43,193 nt of DNA from Acidiferrobacteraceae bacterium (GCA_021323795.1 JAJPKH010000183.1:1-43193), one strand, 5' to 3'. Numbered from the stretch's first letter, positions 8,136 through 16,400 are shown. The notes: generated by a model not told the origin, from the letters alone. Translations and numbers: made by a program.

Positions 8136-9692
8136 ATGTTTCTCTCCGAGCTGGTAAATATCTCCGCTCGCGTCGGCGCCACCGCCGGCCGGCTGGAAAA
8201 GATCGAGCTGCTGCGCGACGGGTTGCGCCGCCTGGCACCCGAAGAAATAGCGATCGGCGTGTATTACCTGAGTGGCCGGCTGCCTCAGGGGCGCATCGGC
8301 ATCGGGAGCGCGCTGCTGCGCGCGGCTCGGAACGCGCCCGCGCTGCCATCCGCGCTTTCCCTGGAGGAAGTCGATCGCGCGTTTGCGCATCTGGCAGATA
8401 CGGCGGGAAAGGGATCGAGCGCGACCCGTCGCGAGCGTTTGAGCGGCCTGTTTGCGCGCGCCACGGCTCCCGAGCGCGACTTTCTGCTGCGTCTGCTTAC
8501 GGGCGAGCTGCGGCAGGGCGCGCTGGAAGGGATCATGGTCGAGGCCGTGGCGCGCGCGGCGGAGGTCCCGATCGACGAGGTTCGCCGGGCGATGATGGTG
8601 GCGGGCGACTTGGGGAGCGTCGCGCGCGCCGCCCTCTTGGAAGGTGAGAGGGCGCTCGAGCGGTTCGGCTTGCAGCTTTTTCAGCCCATTCGTCCGATGC
8701 TGGCCCAGCCTGCCGACGATGTCGAGGAGGCGCTGGCGCGGATCGGCGAGGCGTCCCTGGAATACAAGCTGGACGGCGCGCGGCTCCAAGTGCATAAGGT
8801 CGATGGTGACGTGCGGATCTACACGCGCCGCCTCAACGAGGTCACGGCGTCGGCGCCCGAATTGGCGGACGCGGTGCGCCGTTTGCCGGTATCGCGGGTC
8901 ATTCTGGATGGCGAGGCGATTGCGCTGCGGCCCGACGGCCGTCCGTCGCCGTTTCAGGTCACGATGCGCCGCTTCGGCCGCAAACAGGATATCGACCGGC
9001 TGCGCGCCGAGCTTCCGCTGTCCGCGTTCTTCTTCGATTGCCTGCATTGCGAAGGCGAGGACCTGATCGCGCGACCCGCGCGGGAGCGTTTTCAGGCGTT
9101 ACAGTCGGTTCTTCCGGCCGGGATGGTGATCCCCCGCCGCGTGAGCGGCGATCCGCAAGTGGCGGCGGCGTTCCTCGACGAGGCGTTGGCGCGCGGCCAC
9201 GAGGGACTGCTGATAAAGTCTCTGCAGGCGCCGTACGAAGCGGGAAACCGCGGCAGCAGTTGGCGCAAGCTCAAAGGGGTGCACACTTTGGACCTTGTCG
9301 TGCTCGCCGCAGAGTGGGGTAACGGCCGGCGCCAGGGTTGGTTGAGCAATTTGCACCTGGGCGCGCGTGACCCGAGGAGCGGTCAATTCGTGATGCTGGG
9401 AAAAACCTTCAAGGGCATGACGGACCGGATGCTTGCCTGGCAGACCGAGCGCCTGCTCACCCTCGCCGTCGCGAGAGACGCTTATACCGTGTACGTGCGC
9501 CCGGAGCTGGTGGTGGAAATCGCGCTGAACGGCGTCCAGGCGAGTCCCCAATACCCCGGCGGGCTGGCGCTGCGGTTTGCCCGCGTGAAGCGCTATCGCG
9601 AGGACAAGACGCCGATCGAGGCCGATACGATCGATACGGTGCGCTCGATCTACCAAAAGGAAGCGCCGGATGGGCAAATCAAGCAGGTTTAG
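8136..9692 (+). CDS. ATP-dependent DNA ligase
   Basis: A 518-residue ATP-dependent ligase with a three-domain layout: N-terminal DNA-binding domain (about 1-180), adenylation domain and OB-fold. The nucleotidyltransferase motif I is EYKLDGAR, with K211 as the adenylated lysine. Downstream are the expected DGEAIAL (motif III region), FDCLHCEGEDL, HEGLLIKSL (motif IV) and SSWRKLKG (motif V). Length and architecture resemble the archaeal/LigB-type enzymes rather than the two-domain phage-like or the Ku-associated LigD enzymes. Proteobacteria normally replicate with NAD-dependent LigA, so this is probably an accessory repair ligase. No Ku, polymerase or exonuclease gene is adjacent. Shadow ORFs exist on both strands because of the GC-rich codon usage. 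Confidence 0.93.
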   Translation: MFLSELVNISARVGATAGRLEKIELLRDGLRRLAPEEIAIGVYYLSGRLPQGRIGIGSALLRAARNAPALPSALSLEEVDRAFAHLADTAGKGSSATRRERLSGLFARATAPERDFLLRLLTGELRQGALEGIMVEAVARAAEVPIDEVRRAMMVAGDLGSVARAALLEGERALERFGLQLFQPIRPMLAQPADDVEEALARIGEASLEYKLDGARLQVHKVDGDVRIYTRRLNEVTASAPELADAVRRLPVSRVILDGEAIALRPDGRPSPFQVTMRRFGRKQDIDRLRAELPLSAFFFDCLHCEGEDLIARPARERFQALQSVLPAGMVIPRRVSGDPQVAAAFLDEALARGHEGLLIKSLQAPYEAGNRGSSWRKLKGVHTLDLVVLAAEWGNGRRQGWLSNLHLGARDPRSGQFVMLGKTFKGMTDRMLAWQTERLLTLAVARDAYTVYVRPELVVEIALNGVQASPQYPGGLALRFARVKRYREDKTPIEADTIDTVRSIYQKEAPDGQIKQV

Positions 9693-9742
9693 GTGACGGA
9701 ATTGGCGGGCCATCCGGCCAATCGTGGAGAGGTGCAGGACGA

Positions 9743-9770
9743 CGCGGACCGGCCGATCGCCCGGTCCGCG
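9743..9770. terminator. Hairpin between convergent ligase and lon genes
   Basis: CGCGGACCGG and CCGGTCCGCG form a perfect 10-bp stem around an 8-base loop. It lies 50 bases after the ligase stop and 3 bases after the lon stop (minus strand). Neither side has a proper T-tract, so termination may be weak or Rho-assisted. A second smaller palindrome (ATTGGC...GCCAAT, 9701-9722) lies just upstream. Confidence 0.45.
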
Positions 9771-9773
9771 GAC

Positions 9774-12191
9774 TCAGGCCTGATACGGAGGAGCTGACGG
9801 CCTCTCGCCGCGCCGCTCCGGGGGGCGTACCCGCGGCGCGCTGCCGATTTCACCGATCGCATTGGCGATAGCCTCGTCCACCTTGTCGATCCAGACGAAC
9901 TTGAGCTTCTCGCGCGCGGCGGCGGGCACGTCCTCCAGGTCCTTCTGATTCCGCGCCGGCAGCAGTACCGTCTTGATGCCCGCACGCATGGCGGCCAGCA
10001 CTTTTTCCTTGATGCCGCCGACCGGCAAGACCAGCCCGCGCAGGCTGATTTCGCCCGTCATCGCGACGTCTTCATGCACCGTCCGTCCCGTGAGCAAGGA
10101 CACGAGCGCGATAAACATCGCCACGCCGGCGCTCGGTCCGTCTTTGGGAATCGCGCCGGCCGGCACGTGCACGTGGATGTCGCTGCGTTCGAAAATTTCC
10201 GGCTCCAGACCGAAACTGCGCGCGCGATTCTTTACCAGCGACAGCGCCGCTTGGGCGCTCTCCTTCATGACATCGCCGAGTTGCCCGGTGAGGATCAGGT
10301 TGCCCTTGCCCGGTACGCGCGACGCCTCGATGAAGAGAATATCGCCGCCGACCGGCGTCCAGGCGAGGCCGGTCGCGACGCCGGGGATGCTCGTGCGTTG
10401 CGCCACCTCACTTTCGAAGCGCTTGGCCCCGAGGATCGCGTGCAGATCGCCGGCATCGATGCGGATCTTGTCCGTCGCCCCTTCGGCGACGCGCATCGCG
10501 ACGTGACGAAACACGCGGCCGATTTCGCGCTCGAGATTACGCACGCCGGCTTCGCGGGTATAGTCGCCGATGATGGTCCGCAGCGCCTCGTCGGTGATTT
10601 CGCACTGCTCGGGTTTCAGGCCGTTCGCTTCGAGCTGCCGGCGTACGAGATAGCGGCGTGCGATCTGGAGCTTTTCTTCCTCGGTATAACCCGGGATGTC
10701 GATGATCTCCATGCGATCGCGCAGCGGTCCCGGGATCGTATCGAGCATGTTGGCGGTGCCGATGAACATGACCCGCGAGAGATCGAACGGCACGGCGAGG
10801 TAATTGTCGCGAAAGGTCGAATTCTGCTCGGGGTCGAGCACTTCGAGCAGCGCCGCGCTCGGGTCGCCGTGAAAACCCATCCCGAGCTTGTCCATCTCAT
10901 CGAGCATGAACACCGGATTGCGCGTGCCGGCCTTACGGATGCCCTGTACGACGTTGCCGGGAAGCGCGCCGATGTAGGTCCGGCGATGACCGCGGATCTC
11001 GGCTTCGTCGTGCACGCCGCCGAGCGAGACGCGCACGAACTTGCGCCCGGTCGCCCGCGCGATCGATTGGCCGAGCGAGGTCTTGCCGACGCCGGGCGGT
11101 CCGACGAAGCAAAGTATCGGGCTCTTGCCCTGCGGGTTGAGTTTGCGCACGGCCAGATACTCGAGAATGCGGCGCTTGACCTTTTCGAGGCCGTAGTGAT
11201 CCTCGTCGAGCACCTTGCGCGCCCGTTCGATATCGATCGACTCTTCGCTCAGCACCGACCAGGGCAGGGCGATCAGCCAGTCGAGATAGGAGCGGATCAT
11301 CGAATGCTCGCCGGCGCCTTCGGGCATGCGCTCCAGGCGGCTCAACTCGCGTTGCGCCTGCTCCTCGACCTCCTTCGGCATTTTCGCGTCGGCGATGGCC
11401 TTGGCGAGCTCCTCGACCTCGGCGGCTTTGGCGTCGGTTTCGCCCAGCTCCTTCTGGATGGTCTTCATCTGCTCGCGCAACAGGAATTCGCGCTGCCGCT
11501 GATCCATCGACTCCTTCGTCTGCTGACTGATTTCCTGCGTCAGCTTCAACACCTCGATGCGATGCGCGAGGAGCCGCGAAACTTTTTCGAGCCGCTCGCG
11601 CACGTCGAGCGTCTCCAGCAGCTGCTGTTTCTCCGCGGGATCGATGTCCATGAAGCTCGCGATAAGATCGGCAAGCGCGGACGCCGAGGCAGTCACCTCG
11701 ATGGCGCCGCCGAGCTCGGCCGGCACTTGCGGCAGCAGCTCGAGCGCTTCCACGGCCTGCCGCTTCAGATGCAATACGCGCGCCTCGATCTCCTTGGTAT
11801 CGGGCTCCGCAATCTCGATCGGTCGAATGCGCGCGACGAGGAAGGGATAACCCTCGAGATATTCCACGGCGCTGAAACGTCGCTGGCCTTGGCAGATGAC
11901 GTGATGCGTGCCTTCCGGCGAGGTGACGTAGCGCAGAATCGTCGCGATCGTGCCGACCGTGTGGAGATCATCCGGCCCGGGGGCATCGGTGCCCGCGTCG
12001 CGCTGCTGGATTACCCCGATCGGCCGCTCGCTGCGCATCGCTTCCTGGGCGGCGGCGATCGACCGCTGCCGGCCGACCGTCAACGGCAGGACCATGCCCG
12101 GAAACAATACCGTATGGCGCACGGGCAGGATGATGAGCGCGTCATCCGGTAGCGTCAGGGCGGGTTTTTTCGCAGTGTCTTCAGCAGCCAT
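9774..12191 (-). CDS. lon: ATP-dependent protease Lon
   Basis: An 805-residue Lon protease with the full domain order: N-terminal LON substrate-binding domain (about 15-210), coiled coil, AAA+ module with Walker A GPPGVGKT at 364-371 and Walker B VFMLDEMDK (about 427-435), and a C-terminal protease domain. The catalytic dyad is Ser687 in PKDGPSAGV and Lys730 in GGIKEK. It degrades misfolded and regulatory proteins in the cytoplasm. It is immediately preceded by an hsp20 gene (9-base gap), and the pair likely forms a heat-inducible operon from the sigma-32-like promoter at 12629-12657. The AAA+ and dyad residues all look intact. Whether the genome has a second lon cannot be told from this window. 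Confidence 0.97.
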   Translation of the reverse strand: MAAEDTAKKPALTLPDDALIILPVRHTVLFPGMVLPLTVGRQRSIAAAQEAMRSERPIGVIQQRDAGTDAPGPDDLHTVGTIATILRYVTSPEGTHHVICQGQRRFSAVEYLEGYPFLVARIRPIEIAEPDTKEIEARVLHLKRQAVEALELLPQVPAELGGAIEVTASASALADLIASFMDIDPAEKQQLLETLDVRERLEKVSRLLAHRIEVLKLTQEISQQTKESMDQRQREFLLREQMKTIQKELGETDAKAAEVEELAKAIADAKMPKEVEEQAQRELSRLERMPEGAGEHSMIRSYLDWLIALPWSVLSEESIDIERARKVLDEDHYGLEKVKRRILEYLAVRKLNPQGKSPILCFVGPPGVGKTSLGQSIARATGRKFVRVSLGGVHDEAEIRGHRRTYIGALPGNVVQGIRKAGTRNPVFMLDEMDKLGMGFHGDPSAALLEVLDPEQNSTFRDNYLAVPFDLSRVMFIGTANMLDTIPGPLRDRMEIIDIPGYTEEEKLQIARRYLVRRQLEANGLKPEQCEITDEALRTIIGDYTREAGVRNLEREIGRVFRHVAMRVAEGATDKIRIDAGDLHAILGAKRFESEVAQRTSIPGVATGLAWTPVGGDILFIEASRVPGKGNLILTGQLGDVMKESAQAALSLVKNRARSFGLEPEIFERSDIHVHVPAGAIPKDGPSAGVAMFIALVSLLTGRTVHEDVAMTGEISLRGLVLPVGGIKEKVLAAMRAGIKTVLLPARNQKDLEDVPAAAREKLKFVWIDKVDEAIANAIGEIGSAPRVRPPERRGERPSAPPYQA

Positions 12192-12200
12192 GGTATACGC

Positions 12201-12593
12201 TCACAGGCGTCGCAAATGAATCGCGATACAGCCATGCATGAATTCTTGGTGCGCCAACTCGTACAACCCCGAGGGCAGCTCGAGCCGGCGCTCGAATCGA
12301 CCGTGTGGAATTTCGAGCCGCCAGATCGTCGCGCGACGCAGTTCTTCCGGCCACGGGCGATAGCCCGTGATCCGCAGCATCCCGCAAGCGAGGCTCACCT
12401 GGACTTGATCGGGCGGCACGCCCGGAAGGGCGATCAGCAGCGCCAGCCCGGTGTCGGTTTCGAAGAGATCGACCGGCGGCTCCCAGGCGGGACCGGCGGA
12501 AGATTCCGAAGTCTGAAAGAATTGCCGCTGCAGTCGTTCCGCCCGATCGAGCAGTTCGAGCGCTTCGGCCCACATGAAGCGACGGTAACGCAT
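12201..12593 (-). CDS. Small heat-shock protein (Hsp20/alpha-crystallin family)
   Basis: A 130-residue protein with a short N-terminal arm and an alpha-crystallin domain beginning around WEPPVDLFETDTGLAL. Family signals are LIALPGVPPDQVQVSL, MLRITGYR and RFERRLELPSGLY, with a C-terminal IHL in place of the usual I-x-I tail motif. Such proteins form oligomers that hold unfolding proteins. Here it would work upstream of Lon, encoded 9 bases downstream in the same operon. The arrangement suggests hand-over of damaged proteins to the protease; that coupling is inference. The protein is slightly shorter than the usual 140-150 residues. Confidence 0.88.
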   Translation of the reverse strand: MRYRRFMWAEALELLDRAERLQRQFFQTSESSAGPAWEPPVDLFETDTGLALLIALPGVPPDQVQVSLACGMLRITGYRPWPEELRRATIWRLEIPHGRFERRLELPSGLYELAHQEFMHGCIAIHLRRL

Positions 12594-12958
12594 AGTGGTC
12601 CCGCGAGGTCGGTAAAATCATAGGCTACTAATGCGGGCGGCCGGCGCCAATATCAACCCTCGTTCCCGAGGTGTTCCGGCGAGCCGCATTCTTCGCCGTA
12701 ATGTCATCAGGCGTAACGGCCGAAAAGCAGTCGCTTACCGCAGCTTCCTGCTTACGCGCCGCATGAGTTCGGTCATGGGTTTCGACTATACGCCTCTCGG
12801 TTCGATGAGTCGTCGCCGCGCAGTGCCGCTATCGTCGCGGCGCGAGTCTCTTTCGCCGGTCCGTATCGGTCCCGCGGTTTCCCGGCGTAGTGGTTAAGGC
12901 GAGCCGGGCAAATAGGGGCATCGCCCGGATTGTCTTGCCCACGCGGTGCGCTTTACAA
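12594..12958. other. Divergent intergenic region, hsp20 / LEA-type lipoprotein
   Basis: A 365-base gap. Its left end holds the sigma-32-like promoter. The rest contains open frames (such as 12631-12897) made mostly of Arg and Ser with no family resemblance, which I treat as spurious. An imperfectly spaced GC-rich palindrome (CGCCGCG...CGCGGCG, about 12814-12842) is present. No RNA gene is evident. Confidence 0.4.
12629..12657 (-). promoter_or_regulatory. Sigma-32-like heat-shock promoter for hsp20-lon
   Basis: On the minus strand GTTGATA is followed after 13 bases by CCCGCATTA. The sigma-32 consensus is CTTGAAA, 13-14 bases, CCCCATNT, so both boxes match in most positions with correct spacing. 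Transcription would start near 12621, about 30 bases before the hsp20 ATG. The match of a heat-shock promoter to two heat-shock genes strengthens the call. Confidence 0.5.
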
Positions 12959-13435
12959 ATGGGTATGCGAAAGCTCGCGAGCAGCAAAGCCGTGACAGCG
13001 GCGCTGGTAATAGCCATGTTGTCCGCCTGCCATTCCTTCCAAGCGCCGATGGAACAACCTATCGTGCATCTTTCCGATCTGCGGCTGCGCGACGTGCAAT
13101 TATTCGAACAGCGCTACACGCTGGCGTTGTGCGTGGAGAATCCGAATCCGCGGGAATTGCCGATTGACGGGTTGTCGTACCGGGTGCTGTTGAACAACGT
13201 CGAGTTGGGGCGCGGCGCGAGCCGGCAGTCCGTCACGATCGCGCCTTATGGGGAGAGAATTATCGAAGTCGATCTGGTCAGCAACGTGTTCTCGTTGATG
13301 CAGCGCGTCAAGGACATGGTGTCCGGCGCGGCGAAGGGGATCAACGTGTCGATCACGGGTAACATGAGTGTGGCGAACCAGCCAAGTCCGATGCCGTTTA
13401 GTTTTCAAGGCGAGTTCGGCGGCGGCCGCACGTAA
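12959..13435 (+). CDS. LEA type 2 / WHy-domain lipoprotein
   Basis: About 158 residues from the ATG at 12959; a second ATG at 12965 is equally possible. The track's longer start at 12890 would put Arg-rich sequence before the signal peptide, so I reject it. The N-terminus is a lipoprotein signal (ALVIAMLSACHS) with the lipobox cysteine in LSAC. The mature part is a single WHy/LEA14-like beta-sandwich: IVHLSDLRLRDVQLFEQ, then the diagnostic VENPNPRELPIDGLSYRVLLN. Bacterial members are envelope proteins linked to desiccation and stress; no enzymatic activity is known. It stands alone between divergent hsp20 and the peroxiredoxin gene. Confidence 0.8.
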   Translation: MGMRKLASSKAVTAALVIAMLSACHSFQAPMEQPIVHLSDLRLRDVQLFEQRYTLALCVENPNPRELPIDGLSYRVLLNNVELGRGASRQSVTIAPYGERIIEVDLVSNVFSLMQRVKDMVSGAAKGINVSITGNMSVANQPSPMPFSFQGEFGGGRT

Positions 13436-13572
13436 TATTTATATAGCCACGCGGTATAGTAGCTTCGCTCCGTTCGCGCTGCCCCCTCGTGCCGACATGG
13501 TAAGATTTGCGCGATTCTCAGAGAGCGGCGTAAGGCGGACCGCTCGCCCACTATTCTTGATAGGAGGGGTTC
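13436..13572. other. Upstream region of the peroxiredoxin gene
   Basis: A 137-base gap, AT-rich at its left end. TATAGT (in GCGGTATAGTAG) and TAAGAT (in GGTAAGATTT) are candidate -10 elements. A strong ribosome site (TAGGAGGGG) lies 5 bases before the ATG at 13573. I found no clear OxyR palindrome. Confidence 0.4.
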
Positions 13573-14232
13573 ATGGCTATACAACTTGGTGATACAGCGC
13601 CCGATTTCGAGGCGGAGACCACGGAAGGCCACATTCGGTTCCACGATTGGATAGGCAACAGCTGGGCCGTACTGTTTTCGCATCCGAAGGACTTCACGCC
13701 GGTCTGCACCACCGAGCTCGGCGCGGTCGCGAAACTCAAACCGGAATTCGACAAGCGCAACGTGAAAGTGATTGGCTTGAGCGTCGATCCCGTGGATGAC
13801 CACCGGCGCTGGGCGAAGGACATCGGGGACGCGACCGGCGCGCCGCCGAACTATCCGTTGATCGGCGATACGGATCTTAAGGTGTCGAAGCTGTATGGAA
13901 TGATTCATCCCAACGCGAGCGGCGACTCCAAGGGTCGTACCGCCGCCGACAACGCCACGGTTCGATCCGTGTTCGTTATCGGTCCCGATAAAAAAGTGAA
14001 GCTGATATTGACCTATCCGATGAGCACCGGGCGCAATTTCCATGAAGTGCTCCGCGCCATCGATTCACTGCAGCTGACCGCGAAGCACAATGTCGCGACG
14101 CCCGCCGACTGGAAGCCGGGCGAGGACGTCATTATTCCCACCTCGGTCCCCGACGACCAGGCGCGCCAGAAATTTCCGAGCGGGTGGAAGACCGTCAAGC
14201 CGTACCTCCGCGTCACGCCGCAACCCCGCTGA
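13573..14232 (+). CDS. Peroxiredoxin, 1-Cys (Prx6) type
   Basis: A 219-residue peroxiredoxin that would reduce hydrogen peroxide and alkyl or lipid hydroperoxides in the cytoplasm. The peroxidatic cysteine is C45 in the signature DFTPVCTTE. The long C-terminal domain (after about residue 160, with the NVATPADWKPGED and KFPSGWK segments) is typical of the Prx6 subgroup, whose length is about 210-225. No other cysteine is visible, so recycling must use an external thiol. The start is supported by a very strong ribosome site. The gene is monocistronic, closed by a strong intrinsic terminator 25 bases downstream. Confidence 0.95.
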   Translation: MAIQLGDTAPDFEAETTEGHIRFHDWIGNSWAVLFSHPKDFTPVCTTELGAVAKLKPEFDKRNVKVIGLSVDPVDDHRRWAKDIGDATGAPPNYPLIGDTDLKVSKLYGMIHPNASGDSKGRTAADNATVRSVFVIGPDKKVKLILTYPMSTGRNFHEVLRAIDSLQLTAKHNVATPADWKPGEDVIIPTSVPDDQARQKFPSGWKTVKPYLRVTPQPR

Positions 14233-14256
14233 CATTCCGAAAAGTGCTGGTTTTCG

Positions 14257-14284
14257 ACGCCCGGCTAGCCGGGCGTTGTTTTTT
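14257..14284 (+). terminator. Rho-independent terminator of the peroxiredoxin gene
   Basis: ACGCCCGGC and GCCGGGCGT form a perfect 9-bp GC-rich stem with a tight TA centre (functional loop CTAG), followed by TGTTTTTT. This is a textbook intrinsic terminator placed just after the stop codon at 14232. Confidence 0.9.
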
Positions 14285-14321
14285 CACGGAATAAAGGCAG
14301 GCGCCTCCTATCCGATTTCCA

Positions 14322-14338
14322 CTGGCATGCTTCATGCA
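14322..14338 (+). promoter_or_regulatory. Sigma-54 (-24/-12) promoter candidate
   Basis: CTGGCATGCTTCATGCA matches the sigma-54 pattern TGGCACG-N4-TTGCA with two differences (C to T in the -24 half, T to A in the -12 half). GG at 14324 and GC at 14336 are exactly 12 bases apart. Transcription would begin near 14348, downstream of the peroxiredoxin terminator and ahead of the unrecognised gene at 14426. Confidence 0.55.
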
Positions 14339-14360
14339 CCCTACTACTATTACTCTATAT

Positions 14361-14389
14361 AAGGAGTGATCTCACGATCACGCACTCCT
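14361..14389 (+). promoter_or_regulatory. Leader hairpin that could hide a Shine-Dalgarno sequence
   Basis: AGGAGTG (14362-14368) is the perfect complement of CACTCCT (14383-14389), with an inner TGATC/GATCA pairing around TCAC. The left arm is part of AAGGAG, a good ribosome site, and an in-frame ATG follows directly at 14390. Folded, this element would block that site. A second ribosome site (AAGGAAGCGAGG) precedes the GTG at 14426. Confidence 0.4.
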
Positions 14390-14425
14390 ATGAGAACCGG
14401 GTCATCTTATAAGGAAGCGAGGAAC

Positions 14426-15607
14426 GTGACGGCTGTACAAACGCTTTCCAACGTGGTCGGTCTCTACGCCGTCACCGAAGACGGCGTGCTAGGCGTCTAC
14501 GGGCAGGACAAGGAGTTTATAGCTGATCGGGAACTGACGGAGGCGCTCGGCGCGCAGGTGCGCCAGTTGCTCGCATCCCACCGCGCCGATGCGCACGACG
14601 ATAAGCATCGCCTGGGAGTGATTTATCGGGCGAGTGAAAAGCGCCCGTGGGGCTCGGATACATTTCTGCTGGAGCAGTCGGTGGTACGTGAAGTCTACCC
14701 CGTCAGCGGACCCCCGACGCGCGAGTTGACGGCATTCCAGAAAAAAAATCGCGAGAAAAGCATTTACCGCGCCTTGGAATTACTCATCGAGTACCGATAC
14801 GAACGGCTCCCGGACGAACCTGTTTATTGCCCCCTGCTCTATGATGGCGGCGCCTTTCTTCAGGATTGCCAGCCGGAGACAGAGGGTGCGCCGATTCCCG
14901 TGATTGAAGTCCTGAACCTCATGCCGATGATTCCGCTCGGACATCGCAATGCGCCCGCGGTTGCCAAGCTCATGAGCCGCATGCACCAGCTCATCGTGCG
15001 CAAAGACATGCGCCGCGCCGGCGTCTTTACGCTGACGGAACGGGACTATGTCACGCGCGACCAAGCGGCGGGCTCGGCGGAATTTTTCGACGCCGATAAG
15101 CGCCACGAGCGCCACCAAACACTGGAAGTCGGTATTCGTGAACGGCTGCTAACAGCGCAGCAAATGCAGCAGGTCGATCGCTTCGACCAAGTGGAGCAAT
15201 GGCTCGAGCGCCCGCATCGTCCGGCGGATGCGGCATTGCTGCGCACGTTCACGCAATTTCGTGACCTCGACAACGACCGCCTGACGTTGCTCGCGGAGAA
15301 GGCGCTGATCTACACCGCGCCCGGCGGCGCTCGTCTGCTCAATATCGGCATGAAAGACGCGTGGAATATGTACCTATTGGAGGGAACCGTGACGCTCGAA
15401 GCGGCGGATGGCGGCACGCTGCTCGTTACCGGTGGCGGCGAAAAAGCGGCGAGCCCGGTTTCATTCCTAAAACCGCGTAAGTACACCGTCACGTCGGTGA
15501 CGCCGGTGAGCTTCTTGTGGATCCATGACGCGCTGCTCGAGGCCGTGTTGACGCCATCCGGATCGCAGATGCGCCTCGCGCCCGCGTTAAAACCCTCGCG
15601 GTCGTAG
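14426..15607 (+). CDS. Unrecognised protein with degenerate cyclic-nucleotide-binding-like C-terminal domain
   Basis: I do not recognise the family. From the GTG at 14426 the protein has 393 residues. That start has AAGGAAGCGAGG 3-9 bases upstream; the ATG at 14390 and GTG at 14366 are less well placed. The N-terminal 230 residues look soluble and mixed alpha/beta with no motif I can name. The last 110 residues (from FRDLDNDRLTLLAEKA) read like a cNMP-binding beta-roll: an L-x-x-L-A lead helix, APGGARLLNIGM, then YLLEGTVTLEAADGGTLLVTGG. The phosphate-binding cassette (G-E-x-x, Arg) is absent, replaced by GGEKAASPVSFL, so nucleotide binding is doubtful. No HTH or membrane segment is seen. A sigma-54-like promoter and a leader hairpin lie upstream. 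Confidence 0.75.
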   Translation: MTAVQTLSNVVGLYAVTEDGVLGVYGQDKEFIADRELTEALGAQVRQLLASHRADAHDDKHRLGVIYRASEKRPWGSDTFLLEQSVVREVYPVSGPPTRELTAFQKKNREKSIYRALELLIEYRYERLPDEPVYCPLLYDGGAFLQDCQPETEGAPIPVIEVLNLMPMIPLGHRNAPAVAKLMSRMHQLIVRKDMRRAGVFTLTERDYVTRDQAAGSAEFFDADKRHERHQTLEVGIRERLLTAQQMQQVDRFDQVEQWLERPHRPADAALLRTFTQFRDLDNDRLTLLAEKALIYTAPGGARLLNIGMKDAWNMYLLEGTVTLEAADGGTLLVTGGGEKAASPVSFLKPRKYTVTSVTPVSFLWIHDALLEAVLTPSGSQMRLAPALKPSRS

Positions 15608-15687
15608 TCCCCTCCCGGTGCTGGCGAAGTTCGCCGGTACTGCTCACAATGCATGTCCTGTGTGCATGGCGTTCCCTGAGCGAAGCG

Positions 15688-16356
15688 ATGAACCAACGGC
15701 GCGTTTATTTCATCGAGACCGTCATATTTCTATTGATCCTGTTGCCCTCGATAGGGCTCGCGCTGGGTCCGCGCCCGGAAGATCTTAGCTTCCTCGTCGT
15801 CGCGGTGGCGGTGATTATTCACGATGTCGCCCTGACGGCGCTGGCGCTGTATTTCGTGTGGCGCAGCGGTGAAGGCATGGCCGCCGTCGGGTGGTCTGCC
15901 GTGCAGTTCGGTCGTGAAGCGGCGATAGGAGTCGCGCTGTTCATTCCGTTGTTTGTCGGTATCGCGACGCTGGAAGGGCTCCTCAACGCCCTTGGTCTGC
16001 CGACGCCGTCGGAACCGCCGTCCTATTTGCTGCCGCGCGTCGGCGTCGATTATCTCCTGGCGCTGGTATTGCTCGTCGTGGTAGCAATCGCGGAGGAGAC
16101 GATTTTTCGCGGCTATCTGCTGCGGCGCTTCACCCAGGTCGCCGGCAACCGGTTCTTGGCGGTCATTGTGTCCTCGGCGATATTCGCGCTCGGACATGCT
16201 TACCAGGGTTCGCTCGGCGTCGTCGCCGTCGGCGTCATCGGTGTCGCCTTCGCGCTGGTTTATTTTTGGCGCGGAAGCCTGATTGCGCCGATCGTCATGC
16301 ATTTCATTCAGAACTTCATCGGCCTGCTGATCGCACCGCGGTTTTTGGCGGGGTGA
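15688..16356 (+). CDS. CPBP family intramembrane glutamic protease
   Basis: About 222 residues from the ATG at 15688 (MNQRRVYF), chosen over 15649 because it directly precedes the first membrane segment. The protein has six or more hydrophobic segments. The CPBP/Abi signature EETIFRGYLLRRF supplies the catalytic Glu pair and Arg; the second motif is FALGHAYQG (His) and the third is MHFIQNFIGLL (His and Asn). Family members cleave membrane substrates, include eukaryotic Rce1 CAAX proteases, and in bacteria often act in bacteriocin immunity or envelope regulation. The target here is unknown. It follows the unrecognised gene on the same strand after 80 bases, so it may share its transcript. Confidence 0.9.
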   Translation: MNQRRVYFIETVIFLLILLPSIGLALGPRPEDLSFLVVAVAVIIHDVALTALALYFVWRSGEGMAAVGWSAVQFGREAAIGVALFIPLFVGIATLEGLLNALGLPTPSEPPSYLLPRVGVDYLLALVLLVVVAIAEETIFRGYLLRRFTQVAGNRFLAVIVSSAIFALGHAYQGSLGVVAVGVIGVAFALVYFWRGSLIAPIVMHFIQNFIGLLIAPRFLAG

Positions 16357-16400
16357 GAACGCGTCGTGGGCGCTTGTGGGTGGTTGACCCACGGCAAGTG

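Noticed and set aside
10074-12152. 692-residue plus-strand ORF opposite lon
   Set aside because: Antisense shadow produced by GC-rich codon usage; lon has every catalytic motif in the other strand.
12631-12897. 88-residue plus ORF in the hsp20 upstream region
   Set aside because: Arg/Ser-rich, no ribosome site, overlaps the sigma-32-like promoter; no family resemblance.
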